A stretch of 64,000 nt of DNA from NCBI GenBank assembly GCA_027924585.1, contig BSBM01001383.1, positions 1 to 64,000 of the forward strand. The letters run 5' to 3'. The stretch is from Larix kaempferi (lineage: Eukaryota; Streptophyta; Pinopsida; Pinales; Pinaceae). Position numbers and translations under genes: made by a program. Shown one piece after another: positions 33,269 through 44,524 of this stretch (its first letter is position 1; each line of letters begins with the position of its first letter). The notes beneath the pieces are model-generated. The model was not told the DNA's origin and ran no database searches. It saw nothing but the letters and a program-made list of their open reading frames with translations.

Positions 33269-34162
33269 ATTAATAATATTTTGTAATCCCCAATTTTGTG
33301 GGAAATTTGTCCTTTTTCTATTTGATGTAATTATTATTTAAGGGGACTTAGATCTCATAGAAGAGAGGGGGAAAAAACACCAAATGAGAACTCAAGATGC
33401 TCTGTTTCCTTGAGGACTAGTAATTTTCTGCAGACTTAATGAAATCCAATCAGTTTCTCTTGGCCATCTCTTTTGCAATATTTGTCAAATTTCTTTGATA
33501 AGTTTTGATTTCAAATTTCAATTATTGAATGAACTCTGTTTTGTGTAGTAATTTTATTAAATGCATTGATTTATATGTTAGATTTCTCTTTACATATGAT
33601 CCATGTGTTATTATGTGTTAAATAAATTTCTTTGTTTAACTCATGCTATTTATTGCTGCAACTAATAAACAATCATATTTATATTGATTCTAATTTGTCA
33701 ATTAGCATATCATAACATAATAGTCTCATGAATTTAAATTCTTTGGACAAAATTAATTCAATTTTCATTGTCTGGTTTTGTTTAAAACTGATAAGCTCAG
33801 ATCCAATTCATATGTGTATTAATTGGTGATACACTTATTAAATAATCAGATCTGACTGCTCTGCAAATTCAAATCACATTTCTTACCAATTAACACTACT
33901 TACACCTTAGATATAAAAATTTTCCTATCTTCCCTAATAGGAAGAGAGATCCATTAGGATCCATCCACATAAGTGTCAGCGGAGGCCTCATATCCGTAGG
34001 ATTCAGCCACACCAAACAATTTGGGGATATAACCACTCTTGCGTAGGGTTGTTTGAAGCCTTCCAGATTGGGCTCACCTTTTGTTGATTTCCTTGGAAAA
34101 TATTCCAACATCACACCCAAGGCTTCAACAGGAGGTATGAGTGAAAAACTCAGGAATTATAC
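33269..34162. other. Unassigned AT-rich stretch between F and G
   Basis: No credible ORF. A purine tract GAAGAGAGGGGGAAAAAAC at 33361-33379 could be a PPT of element F, but no clear TG LTR start follows. The last 30 bp resemble 27095-27128. The five bases TATAC at 34158-34162 abut the LTR of G and would be its left TSD; the right copy is not in the window. Confidence 0.5.
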
Positions 34163-35058
34163 TGTTTGATGGACAATCTACCGAGAGAGGACTCAAGGCC
34201 TAATCTCCCTAGCTCAACGCGAGTCTAGAACAAATAGGACAGAATATAAATCACTTTCCTAGATCTAATTAAGGATCAAGGAGCTAGATACGTTTACCTT
34301 ATAGATCGCTAATCCTTTTCTCCTTGATTGCTGCTCCAAGCTTGACGATCTTCAGACTCGAGCTGCAAAACCTGTCAAGATAACAAGACAACAAAAAAAG
34401 TAAAACGTATCTATACAATAATAGATCTAAGTAAGCAGTTAAGTAGGAAAACTACACAACACATCATTAATACAACGAGATTGGTGGAAAGCACTTATAT
34501 TACTGTATTGAAAAGAAAAGTACATAGGATGAGAAGATTGCGACCAATGACTTAACGTAGCAATCCTCCTCCGACCAAGCCAATGCCAAGTCCTCCCAAG
34601 GAAGTGTGAGTCTCCCAATAGATGAGTAGAGATCTCTCCTAAGGTAATTTCACCAGCATGTAGACACTATAGACTTCCTCCCTTTAGTATGGGAGTGAGC
34701 TTCACTTATATAGGACTAAGTGGATAGAGTAGGTTGAGATATGGTAGGAGAGAGATAGGGTATCCTTCCAAGAGGTTAGGAACCGAATGCCAGCTCTCCC
34801 AAAGGGTCAAGGATAGGGATCCATGTCAGCAAACTTCGAGAATGGGCTCGAAGAAGATATTTTTTTCCATTAACTGACATCATCGCAGTCTACAAGAGGA
34901 CAACCTACGACGTCGCAGGTTGCATGAGGACAACCTACAGCGACCTATCAAAACCTAGTATAAAATGGGTTTGCATATCTTCCAGGTTAATGACTTAGTC
35001 AAGGAAACTTCAGGGATGTATACACTGAGTCTCAAGGTAGCAAGATTTAGGTGTAACA
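34163..35058 (-). repeat. 3' LTR of Tat-like element G
   Basis: On the plus strand it begins TGTTTGATGG and ends AGGTGTAACA, followed by the minus-strand PPT (TTTGGGGGCATTC). A minus-strand TATA box CCTATATAAG is at about 34696-34706. It contains a palindromic hairpin CAACCTACGACGTCGCAGGTTG-type element split over 34899-34950, with a second CAACCTACAGCGACC. The sequence layout parallels the B LTR. The partner LTR is outside the window. Confidence 0.75.
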
Positions 35059-35196
35059 GAATGCCCCCAAAGCATGAAGCTGTTGAAACTGGATAGGTGG
35101 AATGCTTTGACAGAAGGAATGGCAATGGACTTGTTGGACGAAGGACACTACTGCAGTACAACTGACTTTGAGTACACAATCTCATATGACTCATAA

Positions 35197-35331
35197 CATG
35201 GCTGCCGACCAATATAATGCAGATCCATGGAAATAATGATCGATTGAAGACAATCATGGCTACTAGACACAAGTGTAGATCCATGATGAGATGATTACAC
35301 AACCACGACCAATACAAATGTGGATCCGTGT
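35197..35331 (-). repeat. Three bulged hairpins in the G 3' UTR
   Basis: In sense orientation: CATGG-AT-CTGC with GCAGCCATG (35197-35229), ATCATGG-AT-CTAC with GTAGCCATGAT (35253-35287) and ACACGG-AT-CCAC with GTGGTTGTGT (35297-35331). All keep the two-base AT bulge on the 5' side while the stem pairs change (CTGC/GCAG, CTAC/GTAG, CCAC/GTGG). T1 has three hairpins of the same design at 12026-12150. Confidence 0.8.
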
Positions 35332-36384
35332 AATATGACTAAAAACAATCTCCATTGCAACCTTGTTAAAACATGACTCCCCAGGGTCTTCAAGCCGAAC
35401 CCGCAATGATACGAATCTATCCATGTGATTACAAATGTCTTGACATCGAACATGGTAGAAGCCACTTGATTACCGGTCATTGATGTATACCGTTAACAAG
35501 TGCGAGGGAAATCACCATTAATGTCAATGATCCCCAAGGTATCACAGTACATATCACCGAGCGTGAATAAATGAGTTGAAGTCGAATGCAAGATGAAATC
35601 TTTCAATCAAGAGTCAATGATGTAAACTCATGTTGAAAGCAAGGTAACCTGCCATTGAGGCATGCAGGTCCAAGTTACTTGATTGGTTTCTAGATTCAAT
35701 CCTTGGATGGTATGTTGAAGTCGACAAGGATGAGTCCGTCGAAGGAGGGCCATGATGAATCCCCCAGCATCGACACGAAACACGACAAAGGATGTGTAGA
35801 GCATATTGGATTGTACAATAACATGCAAGACTGACTCAGAGTAGACCAACATGGTAGTAGGCGTACTGACTGCAGACAATGAATGGTGAGAGTATTCTTG
35901 AACATGGGCATGGCATGACTTGGCAGTATTGACATGACGAGCACGGCACCAACTCCTAATGCAACTAATGACGGAAGCTTTCTTTGAATGACTCAAAGGA
36001 GTAACAAGACTCAGGAAGTAGGTGAAACTCGAGGACAAACAGATGATCCAAGTACTATATGCAAATGCAAATGAGCGCCATGTTCAAGAATGACTAGGTA
36101 CTGCCACAGATAAAGGGTCTAACATAAGAGCTTTCCTTTTTCCCCATCATGAATGATGAGTGCCTCATGTGTTTTTTACGAGCATGATGAGGGTAACCAT
36201 ATGCTCGGTATATCTCATCTCATAGATGAGTCCAATCCCAAATACTTTCCGAACCTGGGATAGGAGGGGTTCGTCCCATAACGGGACCTTCAATGTTGAG
36301 CTTTAACGAGTCCATAGAAGGTGAAACTCGATCGCCATTTCATGGTTAGGGAGTCTGAAAATAACTAAAGAAGACTCCAATGGT

Positions 36385-37007
36385 CCTTTTTTCGTAAAGT
36401 TAGCCTCATCCCCCGAAAAAAGGGTAAAACAACGCAGGAGAGGACTCTTCCAGTCATGATTGGCTGGAGTATTCCTTTTGCGTATGTAGTGCCCCCTGGT
36501 CTAAAAAAGGGGTAAACTATTAGCAGGGAGACGATCATTCAAATTCTTTTATAAGTGTGAACGCATCAAGTTCGCTTGGTGATCTTTTCTTATTTAGGGC
36601 GTCTAAAAAGAGCTTAAAGAGGACTCCATGAACAACTTTGTCATGGTTTATAACTGAGTACGACAAAGAAAAAAGTAAACTCGGCACAGTTCCTTTTCCA
36701 TAAATAGTCTAGCTTGGCTGGATAAAGTGATAAACCTATACTTGTTAGACACACCTTTTTACTCAAATTTTTTAACGAGCACGATAATGGTATCAAAAGC
36801 ACTCAGAATCTTTTTCATATTTGAACCAGAGCACGAAAAAGTAAAAACTAAGCTCAAACCACTTTTCATGTTTTAACCAAAGCACGAAAAAAAAGTGAAA
36901 ATTAAGCTCAAATACCATCTTACTGTTTTTAACGAGCTCGAAGATAGGTTGAAAGAATGCTCATGATGTCTGCTTCATTTTTTAACGAGCTTATAATAGA
37001 AAATGAA
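36385..37007 (-). repeat. Class I stem-loops in the G 3' UTR
   Basis: Perfect stems include CCTTTTTTCG/CGAAAAAAGG (36385-36423) and TTCATTTT/AAAATGAA (36974-37007), with weaker ATCTT/AAGAT (36917-36945) around TTTTTAACGAGCTCG. The loop motif AACGAG(C)TC is the reverse complement of the T1 loop motif, consistent with G being on the minus strand. Shorter related units continue to 37160. Confidence 0.7.
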
Positions 37008-37176
37008 CTATGCTCGGGATAATGCCTATTGGCAGGTTTCTTCCCAACATGATGGAAAGTTTGCCCCCAGCACAAGAAACTGGCGGCTTACTTCTAGTAT
37101 AATTTCTAGAGGTAATGTTTCATTTTTTAACTAGCTTGAAAACCAAAAAGGAAAGTATGCTCGAAAATGTTCCCAT

Positions 37177-37815
37177 TGTTAGTTTTTCAGAATTTACTTC
37201 AATCTAATCTAGGATATTAACTGAGATAACAACATGTATATCATATCTACAGCATATCAATCATGGACACAATAATGCAAGCACACAAGAGACACAGAGT
37301 TTACTTGGGGAAAACCATAAAGGTGAAAAACCCCAAAAACTTCCTTAGAGATAGATAGAGTAATGATACAACCCAAGCATAAGAGATAGACATCTCCTAG
37401 TAGAAGCTTCTCCTCCTCCACAAGTGCGCCACTCTCCAAAGAGTGTGTGTGAGAATAGAATGATCAAATAGAGTGACTCCCGCACTCGATTTATACTTGA
37501 CTTGACTTTTCTAATTACTAGGTCGGCCTCAACTTAACCACATAACACAATGCTGACTAGGCCGACACCCAATAGGGTGGTCTAATAACCCTTTGACCCA
37601 CATGGCCGACACCCAATAGGGTCGTCTAATAACCCTTTGACCCACATTACTTATACAGGGCCGACCCCAACAAGGTGGTCTAATAACCCATCAAGTATAA
37701 GTTACGACACTTACAATATAAATGACAACACTTCTGTATAGAGGAATAATACCATCTCTATAGGAGTACAATATACATATATGAAATACATTCTGAAGTT
37801 ACATATACATCAACA
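37177..37815 (-). repeat. Copia 3' LTR (left)
   Basis: This 639-bp copy starts TGTTAGTTTTTCAG and ends ATACATCAACA. It pairs with 62948-63592 at about 95% identity by eye; the main indel is a 6-bp difference near 37515. Its inner side carries the minus-strand PPT AAGATGGAG (37816-37824). Confidence 0.95.
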
Positions 37816-38091
37816 CTCCATCTTAACTAGGAAGGTATTTCTCGACATAGATCTGCTAGCACAAGTCTTCTTCTCTGGATCATCATTAGCGAATCATCGT
37901 CCTCGAATCATCGTCATCGTCACTGCTGCTGCTATCTCAATCAATCTCTGAATCTACTCATCATAGGAAGTTCTACAGAGCCAGTCCTTTTTCATACTGG
38001 ATGTAGGCCCACCACCTGTAGGTCTTCATCATCATTGGACATACTGTGGAATACTCAGGACTGATTATGTGCCTCAACAAAACCTCGAAAG

Positions 38092-38690
38092 AGCATCCAA
38101 GGATTGATTACGAGCACACTGGTCAACCTATCAGATCTCCCAGGATCTTTTACATGTTGACCTTCACAAAGCCTACTCAAAGCATCCCAGGATGTTACTA
38201 GGAAACCGCTCTACCTATCTGGATCTTGATAGAGCATCCCAAGTTGTTACGAGCACACCGCTCTACCTGTCTAGATTTTAAAGGATCTTTTCTATGTGAA
38301 CTTTCGCAAAACCTACTCAGAGCATCCCAGGATGTTATGAGCAAACCGCTCTACCTGTCTGAATCTCGATAGAGCATCCCAGGATGTTACGAGCACACCA
38401 CTCTACCTGTCCGAATTTTAAAGGATCTTTTCTATGTGAAACTGTAGCAAAACCTACTCAGAGCATCCCAGGATGTTACGAGCACACCGCTCTACCTGTC
38501 CAGATTTTAAAGGGTCTTTTCTATGCTACCTGTAGAAAAACCTACTCAGAGAATCCCAGGATGTTACGAGCACACTGCTCTACCTGTCTGGATTTCGATA
38601 GAGCATCCCAGGATGTTATGAGCACACCGCTCTACCTGTATAGATTTTAAAGGATCTTTTCTATGCTACCTGCACAACCTGTCCATGGCC
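38092..38690 (-). repeat. Tandem repeat array in the copia 3' region
   Basis: The core unit (AGAGCATCCCAGGATGTTAC…GAGCACACCGCTCTACCTGT, about 40 bp) occurs eight times. Spacings alternate between about 50 and about 90-105 bp, giving a higher-order period near 140 bp. Most units can pair AGAGC with GCTCT at their ends. Linkers contain ATTTTAAAGGATCTTTTCTAT. Confidence 0.85.
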
Positions 38691-39250
38691 ACAGAGTATA
38701 TCAACCTGATACTCACCATACATCATCACATGATCAACCTGATCATCATCATAGCATCAACCTGATGCATATCATCTAGAGAAACATCCTGAAGCTCGTC
38801 ATCTGTGATTATCCTGATCATCATCATGGCATCAACCTGATGCATTCATCTGGAGCAACATCCTGAATCTCGTCATCTGTGATCATCTTGATCACCATCT
38901 GATGCATACAAAGTATCTACCTGATACATATCATTATACATGATATACCTGATCATACAGTGCATCCTCCTGATACATACATCAGTATATGATCTACCTA
39001 ATCATACATAAGTACATGATCTACCTAATCATACAATGCATCCACCTAGTACATAAATACATGATCAACCTGATCATATCAAGCATCCAACATGATGCAT
39101 ATACAAATACATGATCCAATTGATGATATCAAGCATCCAACATGATGCATATATAAATACATGATCCAACTGATCAAAGCATCCAACGGATGCATATACA
39201 GAGCAGTAACTGGAGCATCGTCCTGATGCTCATCATCCAGTGCTTACAAC
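38691..39250 (-). repeat. TGATCA/ATGCAT palindrome field
   Basis: Dozens of short units such as CATGATCAACCTGATCAT, CAACCTGATGCATA and TACATGATC(T/C)ACCT follow each other in an irregular tandem. The recurring elements TGATCA and ATGCAT are perfect palindromes, so many alternative pairings are possible. It probably grew by replication slippage. Confidence 0.75.
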
Positions 39251-39311
39251 CACAGCCATGGGAAGGATCCTCCTCTCACTATACTTGGAATGGCTCCTTC
39301 AAATGTGTCCA

Positions 39312-39765
39312 TCACTTCTTCCTCGAAGTGTCACCAATCTGAAGAACACCAAGCCTCTCTCTGAAGTACTCGAGCTTCACTCTGGCTAGTGGCTTCGTCA
39401 GCACATCTGCAACCTGCTCATCCGTCGCAACATACAGGAGCTTCACTGCTCCTCTCTGCACCATATCCCTGATATAGTGATATTTGATCTCAATGTGTTT
39501 TGACCTGTCGTGGAACACCGGGTTCTCAGACAGCTTCACACAACTCTGGTTGTCACAAAAGATACCAATAGCCTCCGGTGGGAGATCAAATAGCTCAGAT
39601 AGTAGCTTCCGGAGTCATATTGCCTCATAACTAGCCGAATAAGCTACAACATACTCTGCTTCGGTTGTACTCAATGCTACACAGGACTGCTTCCTGCTAA
39701 ATCAAGAGATCATACCTGATCCCATATTGAAGCAACACCCATATGTGCTCTTCCTATCTGCAGCA
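39312..39765 (-). pseudogene. pol: Copia RNase H C-terminal part
   Basis: The minus-strand translation includes ADRKSTYGCCFNMGSG, CVALSTTEAEYVVAYSASYE, IFCDNQSCVKLSENPVFHDR, SKHIEIKYHYIRDMVQRG and DVLTKPLARVKLEYFRERLG, which are diagnostic Ty1/copia RNase H blocks; the RNase H acidic residues E (TEAEY) and D (CDNQS) are kept. It is the continuation of DSDWAG at 48861, from which it was separated by T2. Two stops (one in MIS*FSRK, one in YEAI*LRK) disable it. Confidence 0.9.
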
Positions 39766-39770
39766 CTGCC
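39766..39770. repeat. Left target-site duplication of T2 (CTGCC)
   Basis: The bases CTGCC precede TGTTGGCAGG and recur at 48853-48857 after the 3' LTR end CAACA. Confidence 0.95.
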
Positions 39771-40641
39771 TGTTGGCAGGCGGTTTGATGAGGAAAGATC
39801 GCAGTACTGCTGACGCCGCAACACGTTGGATGAAGGCGCGAAAGGAGTATCTTGTGCCAAAGGATACCGCACTTGGCTGGTTTTGGGTCACTTGGACCAT
39901 GTATTTTGTAATATTGAGTCAAGTATACCGCAGTTGGCGGGTTTTGGGCTATGTATTTTGTAATATCAAGTCATTGTACCACGGTATGCGGGTTTTTGGG
40001 TCATTAGACCAAGTCAATTAGTAGATTGTCCATAAGTGTCGGTTAGGAAAGTGGACAAGTATTGTAAGTGGCGAAAGCCTATAAATAAAGGAGAATTGTA
40101 AGTTTTAGAGAGAGAAGTCGATGGATAAGAGCTAGAGATAGAGCTATATGCGGAGATTGACAGAGATAATGTGGGTGTTGCATAGAGATTTATGTACTGC
40201 TTTTGGTTTGCCACAATAATACAAGGATGATGATTTGGTGCACACTGTGTGTAATGTTGCTCGATGCCTATGTTATTTCTTAATGCAGTTATCTGTTTTC
40301 TGTTGCTATGATGTGAATGCCGCAATAATGTGTTATAGTTATTTGTCTATGTGAAAATGATGCGATTAAAGTAATGTGGGATCTCTGTTTATGGTAATGT
40401 TAAATGCTGCGATGTGTTAGAACTTCATGGTGAATATTTGGAATTGTTGTTAGTATCATATTGCCGCAACTTGCCTCCTCCCTCGGCGAAAACATGGTTC
40501 TGTCTGCTCTTCCTAGACGCCTCGGGTGAGACCTCATCCGCTCTGCAGGTGTTGCTGGGTGGGCTCAAACCTGCCCCGGCCGGTGCCTAGGGAGATTGCG
40601 GTATGGGTTGACAGTCGGTGGACCCCTGTCGGCTGTGAGGT
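39771..40641 (+). repeat. T2 5' LTR, 3' end deleted
   Basis: It is homologous to 47977-48836, with about 4-5% differences by eye and an 11-bp length difference near 40490. The final TGCGATTTGGTCAACA of the 3' LTR is absent here; the sequence passes from GTGAGGT directly into protease codons. The TATA box CCTATAAATAAAGG is at 40078-40091. Confidence 0.9.
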
Positions 40642-41060
40642 CACGCATGAAGACTTATGCCGACTTTGATGTCATTGAGGTAGTTGATGGAGGAAGATCC
40701 TATCCTGTGCTATTGGGGATAGGATGGGCTAATGATAGTGGATCTGTAATCAACTTCAAGAAGCGCATGATAACTTTTGAGAACCACGATTTTCAAGTTA
40801 TCGCTCCGTTGGATCCGGCTGAAGGACGCCGATATGTTGAGCCTGTCAAAGATGACGATCACACTAGTTGGGATCATGCATTTAATATTTTTGAGGATTA
40901 CATTCATCCCACTATCCATAGTGAGCTGGAGTGGCACAGCGAGAGTTCTGCGTCTTCCGATTATGATGATGCATTGGAACATTGGCAGAATCACATGCAT
41001 GAAGTATTAGTCCGAAAGTGTGGTTTAGTTACGCAATCTTTATGTCGCATTGCGACATAA
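40642..41060 (+). pseudogene. T2 protease C-terminal segment and linker
   Basis: The open frame reads …FDVIEVVDGGRSYPVLLGIGWAN, NFKKRMITFENHDFQVIAPLDPAEGRRYVEP, then an acidic linker (ELEWHSESSASSDYDDALEH). LLG-x-x-W-A followed by a hydrophobic strand is a retropepsin C-terminal signature. The catalytic Asp half is gone, removed with the PBS and LTR end. A TAA at 41058 separates it from the gag-like part, which continues in the same frame. Confidence 0.65.
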
Positions 41061-41816
41061 ATGATCACACTACCTGTCTATGAGGGGTTGCCTGGCTTAG
41101 ACACCTTTGTAGCAGAATTTGAAGACCGTGTTCCAGAACCACAGCGATTGCTGGCCTTGGAGGAAGCATTGAAGGCTGCTCCAGCACACTGGTGGGCGAC
41201 GCATAAGAAATTGATTAAAGATTGGTTGTAGTGTCGAAGGTTGATGATGGTTCGATTTGGAAATACTGAGGTTTATCACACTGGCAAGTATGATGGCCGA
41301 ATTGATCCCGATGATCACGTGATGGAATGCCAACGATTGTGGATAACGCGACCCAGAGATGAGTGGGTTTATGCTTTTGTCCATACTTTGGAGGAGATAC
41401 CGTGCTCGTGGTATACTGCAGTTGAGTTGTGCCGTGACATTACAACATGGGAGGAGTTGATGATCTGTTTCACTCATACCTTCACATTTGTGGATTCCAA
41501 CCCTGATGTCCATAACGCCCTGCAGCTCATCCGTGATGTGATATTTCAGGTTGTTCCGGTAACCTGCCCTGTTGATCCGCACACCCACAGTCAGATGCAG
41601 TCTCTCATGGAGTGCTTCAATGTTAGTGGAGGGCCAGAGGATGATGATGATCCCCAGAATATTAACAATCCCGAATCAGAAGGAAGTCGCAATGTGGTAC
41701 CACCTGTTGTGCCAAGTAACCCATTCAATCAGCCGTTGCAGCTTCGCAAAACGAATATCGGCACTGAAGCTACTCCCAAGTTTGCTAATGTTGGGGATTA
41801 TTGGGATGATGAGTAA
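41061..41816 (+). pseudogene. gag: T2 gag-like domain
   Basis: In the same frame as the protease piece: LPVYEGLPGLDTFVAEFEDR…ALKAAPAHWWATHKKLIKDW, a TAG at 41229, then CRRLMMVRFGN, KYDGRIDPDDHVMECQRLW, DEWVYAFVHTLEEIPCSWY and WEELMICFTHTFTF. W…FxxTFxF and the PxxWY core are typical retrotransposon gag motifs. It ends PKFANVGDYWDDE, after which the RT frame begins one base off. The order protease C-terminus, gag-like domain, RT is unusual; see findings. Confidence 0.75.
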
Positions 41817-44524
41817 GGTCACCGAGTTATTGCATGAATTTCAAGACGTGTTTCCCACAAAGTTTTCCGAAATGAAGGGAATCCTGGGTGATTTAGGAGA
41901 GATGAGGATTCCATTGAAACCAGATGCTAAGCCAGTCCGAGAGCGACTTTATCGGCTAAACCCGTGACATAAAGAAAAGGTCAAGGCGGAACTTGATTGG
42001 ATGCTGGATGCCGGTATCATCGAACCTGTGGAAGAATCAGAATGGATCATTCCTATGGTGGTACAGGACAAGAAAACAGGCGAAGTGCGCATTTGTGTCG
42101 ATTTGCGAAAGTTGAACGATGCTTGCTTGCATGACCCCTTTCCGATCCCGTTTACTAATGAAGTACTTGAAGGAGTGGGTGGCCAGGAGATGTACTCTTT
42201 CACTGATGGATTCTCTGGCTACCATCAGATTCGCATTGCCAAGGAAGATCGCCATAAGACAACCTTTGTTACTGAATGAGGTTGCTTTCAGTACACGGTT
42301 ATGCCGTTCGGTTTGAAGAATGCACCTGCGATATTCTCCCGGGTTGTTGTTGCCACATTCAAAGATTTTATTTAGAAGTTCCCGTAGGTATATATGGATG
42401 ATTGGACTCTTTATGGGTTGATTCGTGATCATTTGGCCAATCTGTGGTTGATGCTTGAGCGATGCCGACAGCACCATATATCATTGAACTTGAAGAAATG
42501 TATTTTTTGTTCTCCCTTTGGAATATTGCTGGGACATATTGTGTGTAAGCAGGGATTGTTGGTTGATCCCGCTAAGATTGCACTTATTTTGGGGTTGCAA
42601 CCGCCGACTACTGTTAAGCAGTTGCGCACGACTTTGGGTCACACGAGATATTATCGCAAGTTCATTAGGGGGTATGCCACGATTACTGCCCCTATGGAGA
42701 AGTTGTTGAAAAAGGATGCGGCATTCCAGTGGAATCTGGAATGTCAGGAAAGTTTCGAAACACTCAAAGCGAAGATGGCGTCGGCACCGATTTTGGTTTT
42801 CCTGGACTGGAGTAAGGAATTCCATGTCCATGTTGATGATTCATCGGTTGCGTTAGGGGTTGTATTGGCTCAACTAGGTGAAGGCGACATTGATCATCCC
42901 ATTGCTTTTTCCAGTCGGAAGCTATCTTCTGCAGAACGCAATTACACTACCACAGAACGCGAAGGTCTGGCCATGGTTTACGCGCTGCAGAAATTCAGGC
43001 ATTATTTGTTGGGTGGCCACTTTAAAATGTTGATTGATCATTCCGCATTGAAATACTTGGTCAATAAGCCTGTGTTGGGGGGGAAGATCTGTCGATGGCT
43101 ACTTTTGTTTTAGGAGTTTGATTTCGAAGTCATTGTGAAACTGGGATGGTTGAATGCTGGACCAGATCATTTGTCACAGATTGACATAGGGGAGGAACCG
43201 ACTAATTTCAAAGACAGATTGCCGGATGGCCAGCTATTTCATGTTGCCGTTGCTGATCACTTTGATGACATCCTTCAGTTTTTGGTAACTGTCACCGCAC
43301 TCGATAACTTTACCACTGCTCAAAAGAAGCAATTGGTCGTCAAGGCTGCTGACTCTCAACTGATCACAGGAGAGTTGTATAAATTGGGTGTTGATGAGAT
43401 ATTGCGTAGATGTGTCTTGCCGCATGAGCAAGCGCAGATATTGGCTAAAGCACATGGTGGAGTCACAAGAGGGCATTATGGTGGTCGGGAAACTGCCCGG
43501 AAGGTATTGCGTGCAGGGCTTTGGTGGCCCACATTACATAATGATGCGACAGACTATGCACGGTCTTGCAATGTTTGTCAACGAATTGGCAAACCATCCA
43601 GACGTGATGAGATGCCGTTACTACCTCAATTAACATTACAACCGTTTGAGAAATGGGATGTGGATTTTGTAGGACCGATCAATCCACTAGGGAAACGTAC
43701 GGGTGTGCAATACATCATTATAGCGACAGAATATTTGACCCGATGGGCAGAGGCGGCACCTGTAGTTGATTGTTCTGCAGCAATGGCTGTTCGGTTCTTG
43801 TTTGATGACATTATCACGTGGTTCGGCTGCCCCAAGATTTTACTGAGTGATCAAGGCAGCCACTTCCTCAATCGCACTATTAGTGCATTGACGAAGGAAT
43901 TGCAGATACAGCATAAGAAGAGTACACCCTATCACCCACATGCGAATGGGACGATAGAGGCATTTAACAAGGTATTGGAGCATGCGTTGACAAAGGTGTG
44001 CAATGCGAACCGAGACGACTGGGATTTGAAAGTTCCAGCGGTGCTGTGGGCCTATCGCACCACATGTAAAAGGTTGACTTATCAGACACCTTTTAAGTTG
44101 GTATATGGGAAGGAAGCCATTATGCCTATGGAGTACATTGTTCCAAGTTTATGAATTGCGGCTGTTACAAGCATAGATGATGTTGTAGCATTAGATGAGC
44201 GTCTATCACAATTGGTGGAGCTCGAAGAAGATCGGTTTATCACTGGCTTTCATCAAGGGGTGGAGAAGGATCACCAGAAGGCATGGCATGATCGCCACAT
44301 CAAAAACAAGCAGTTTCAGCAAGGTGACTTAGTGTTACTGTATGACAGTAATTTTATGAAACATCCAGGCAAGTTGTAGATGCATTGGCTAGGTCCCTAC
44401 CACATCAATAGTATTACTTCAGGAGGAGCGATTCAGTTGCAGTGATTGTATGAAGGGATGCTCCCCAAGTTGGTAAATGGTCATAGGTTGAAGCCCTATC
44501 GTGCAGGCTTAGAGCAGTGCGATG
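41800..44524 (+). pseudogene. pol: T2 reverse transcriptase-RNase H-integrase
   Basis: A single frame covers the region with nine or so in-frame stops. RT: FQDVFPTKFSEMKGILGDLG, GIIEPVEESEW, RICVDLRKLNDAC, YSFTDGFSGYHQI and MPFGLKNAPAIFSR, with an intact catalytic box VYMDDW near 42390. RNase H: FHVHVDDSS, NYTTTEREGLAMVYALQKF, LIDHSALKYL and NAGPDHLS near 42820-43170. Integrase: a zinc-binding region ([18 protein letters not shown]), catalytic D in WDVDFVGP, D in LLSDQGSHF and E in NGTIEAFNK, and a C-terminal MHWLGPYHI with NGHRLKPY. Stops near 41965, 42278, 42373, 42385, 43111, 44152, 44377 and 44443 are TAG or TGA. No chromodomain is visible. Confidence 0.92.

Larger units (their letters stand above)
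35059..37176 (-). mobile_element. Element G: PPT and distal 3' UTR (left part)
   Basis: The minus-strand PPT at 35059-35076 is followed by a noncoding 3' UTR with three bulged hairpins (35197-35331), a segment shared with T1 (TTAACGGTATACATCAATGA on the minus strand near 35484) and class I stem-loops up to about 37007. The element is interrupted at 37176 by the copia composite and resumes at 63593. The CCCAT at 37172-37176 is the left copy of the copia TSD. No ORF in the stretch is credible. Confidence 0.75.
37816..39311 (-). other. Copia 3' noncoding region with two repeat fields
   Basis: Between the PPT and the RNase H C-terminus lie about 1.5 kb without a credible gene. 38092-38690 holds eight copies of a GAGCATCCCAGGATGTTACG unit. 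38691-39250 is dense in TGATCA, ATGATC and TGATGCAT motifs. Short ORFs here follow the repeat period and are artefacts. Confidence 0.75.

Noticed and set aside
38384-38650. 88-aa ORF with repeated HSTCP/HTALPVQILKG text
   Set aside because: It is a translation of the copia 3' tandem array on the antisense strand.
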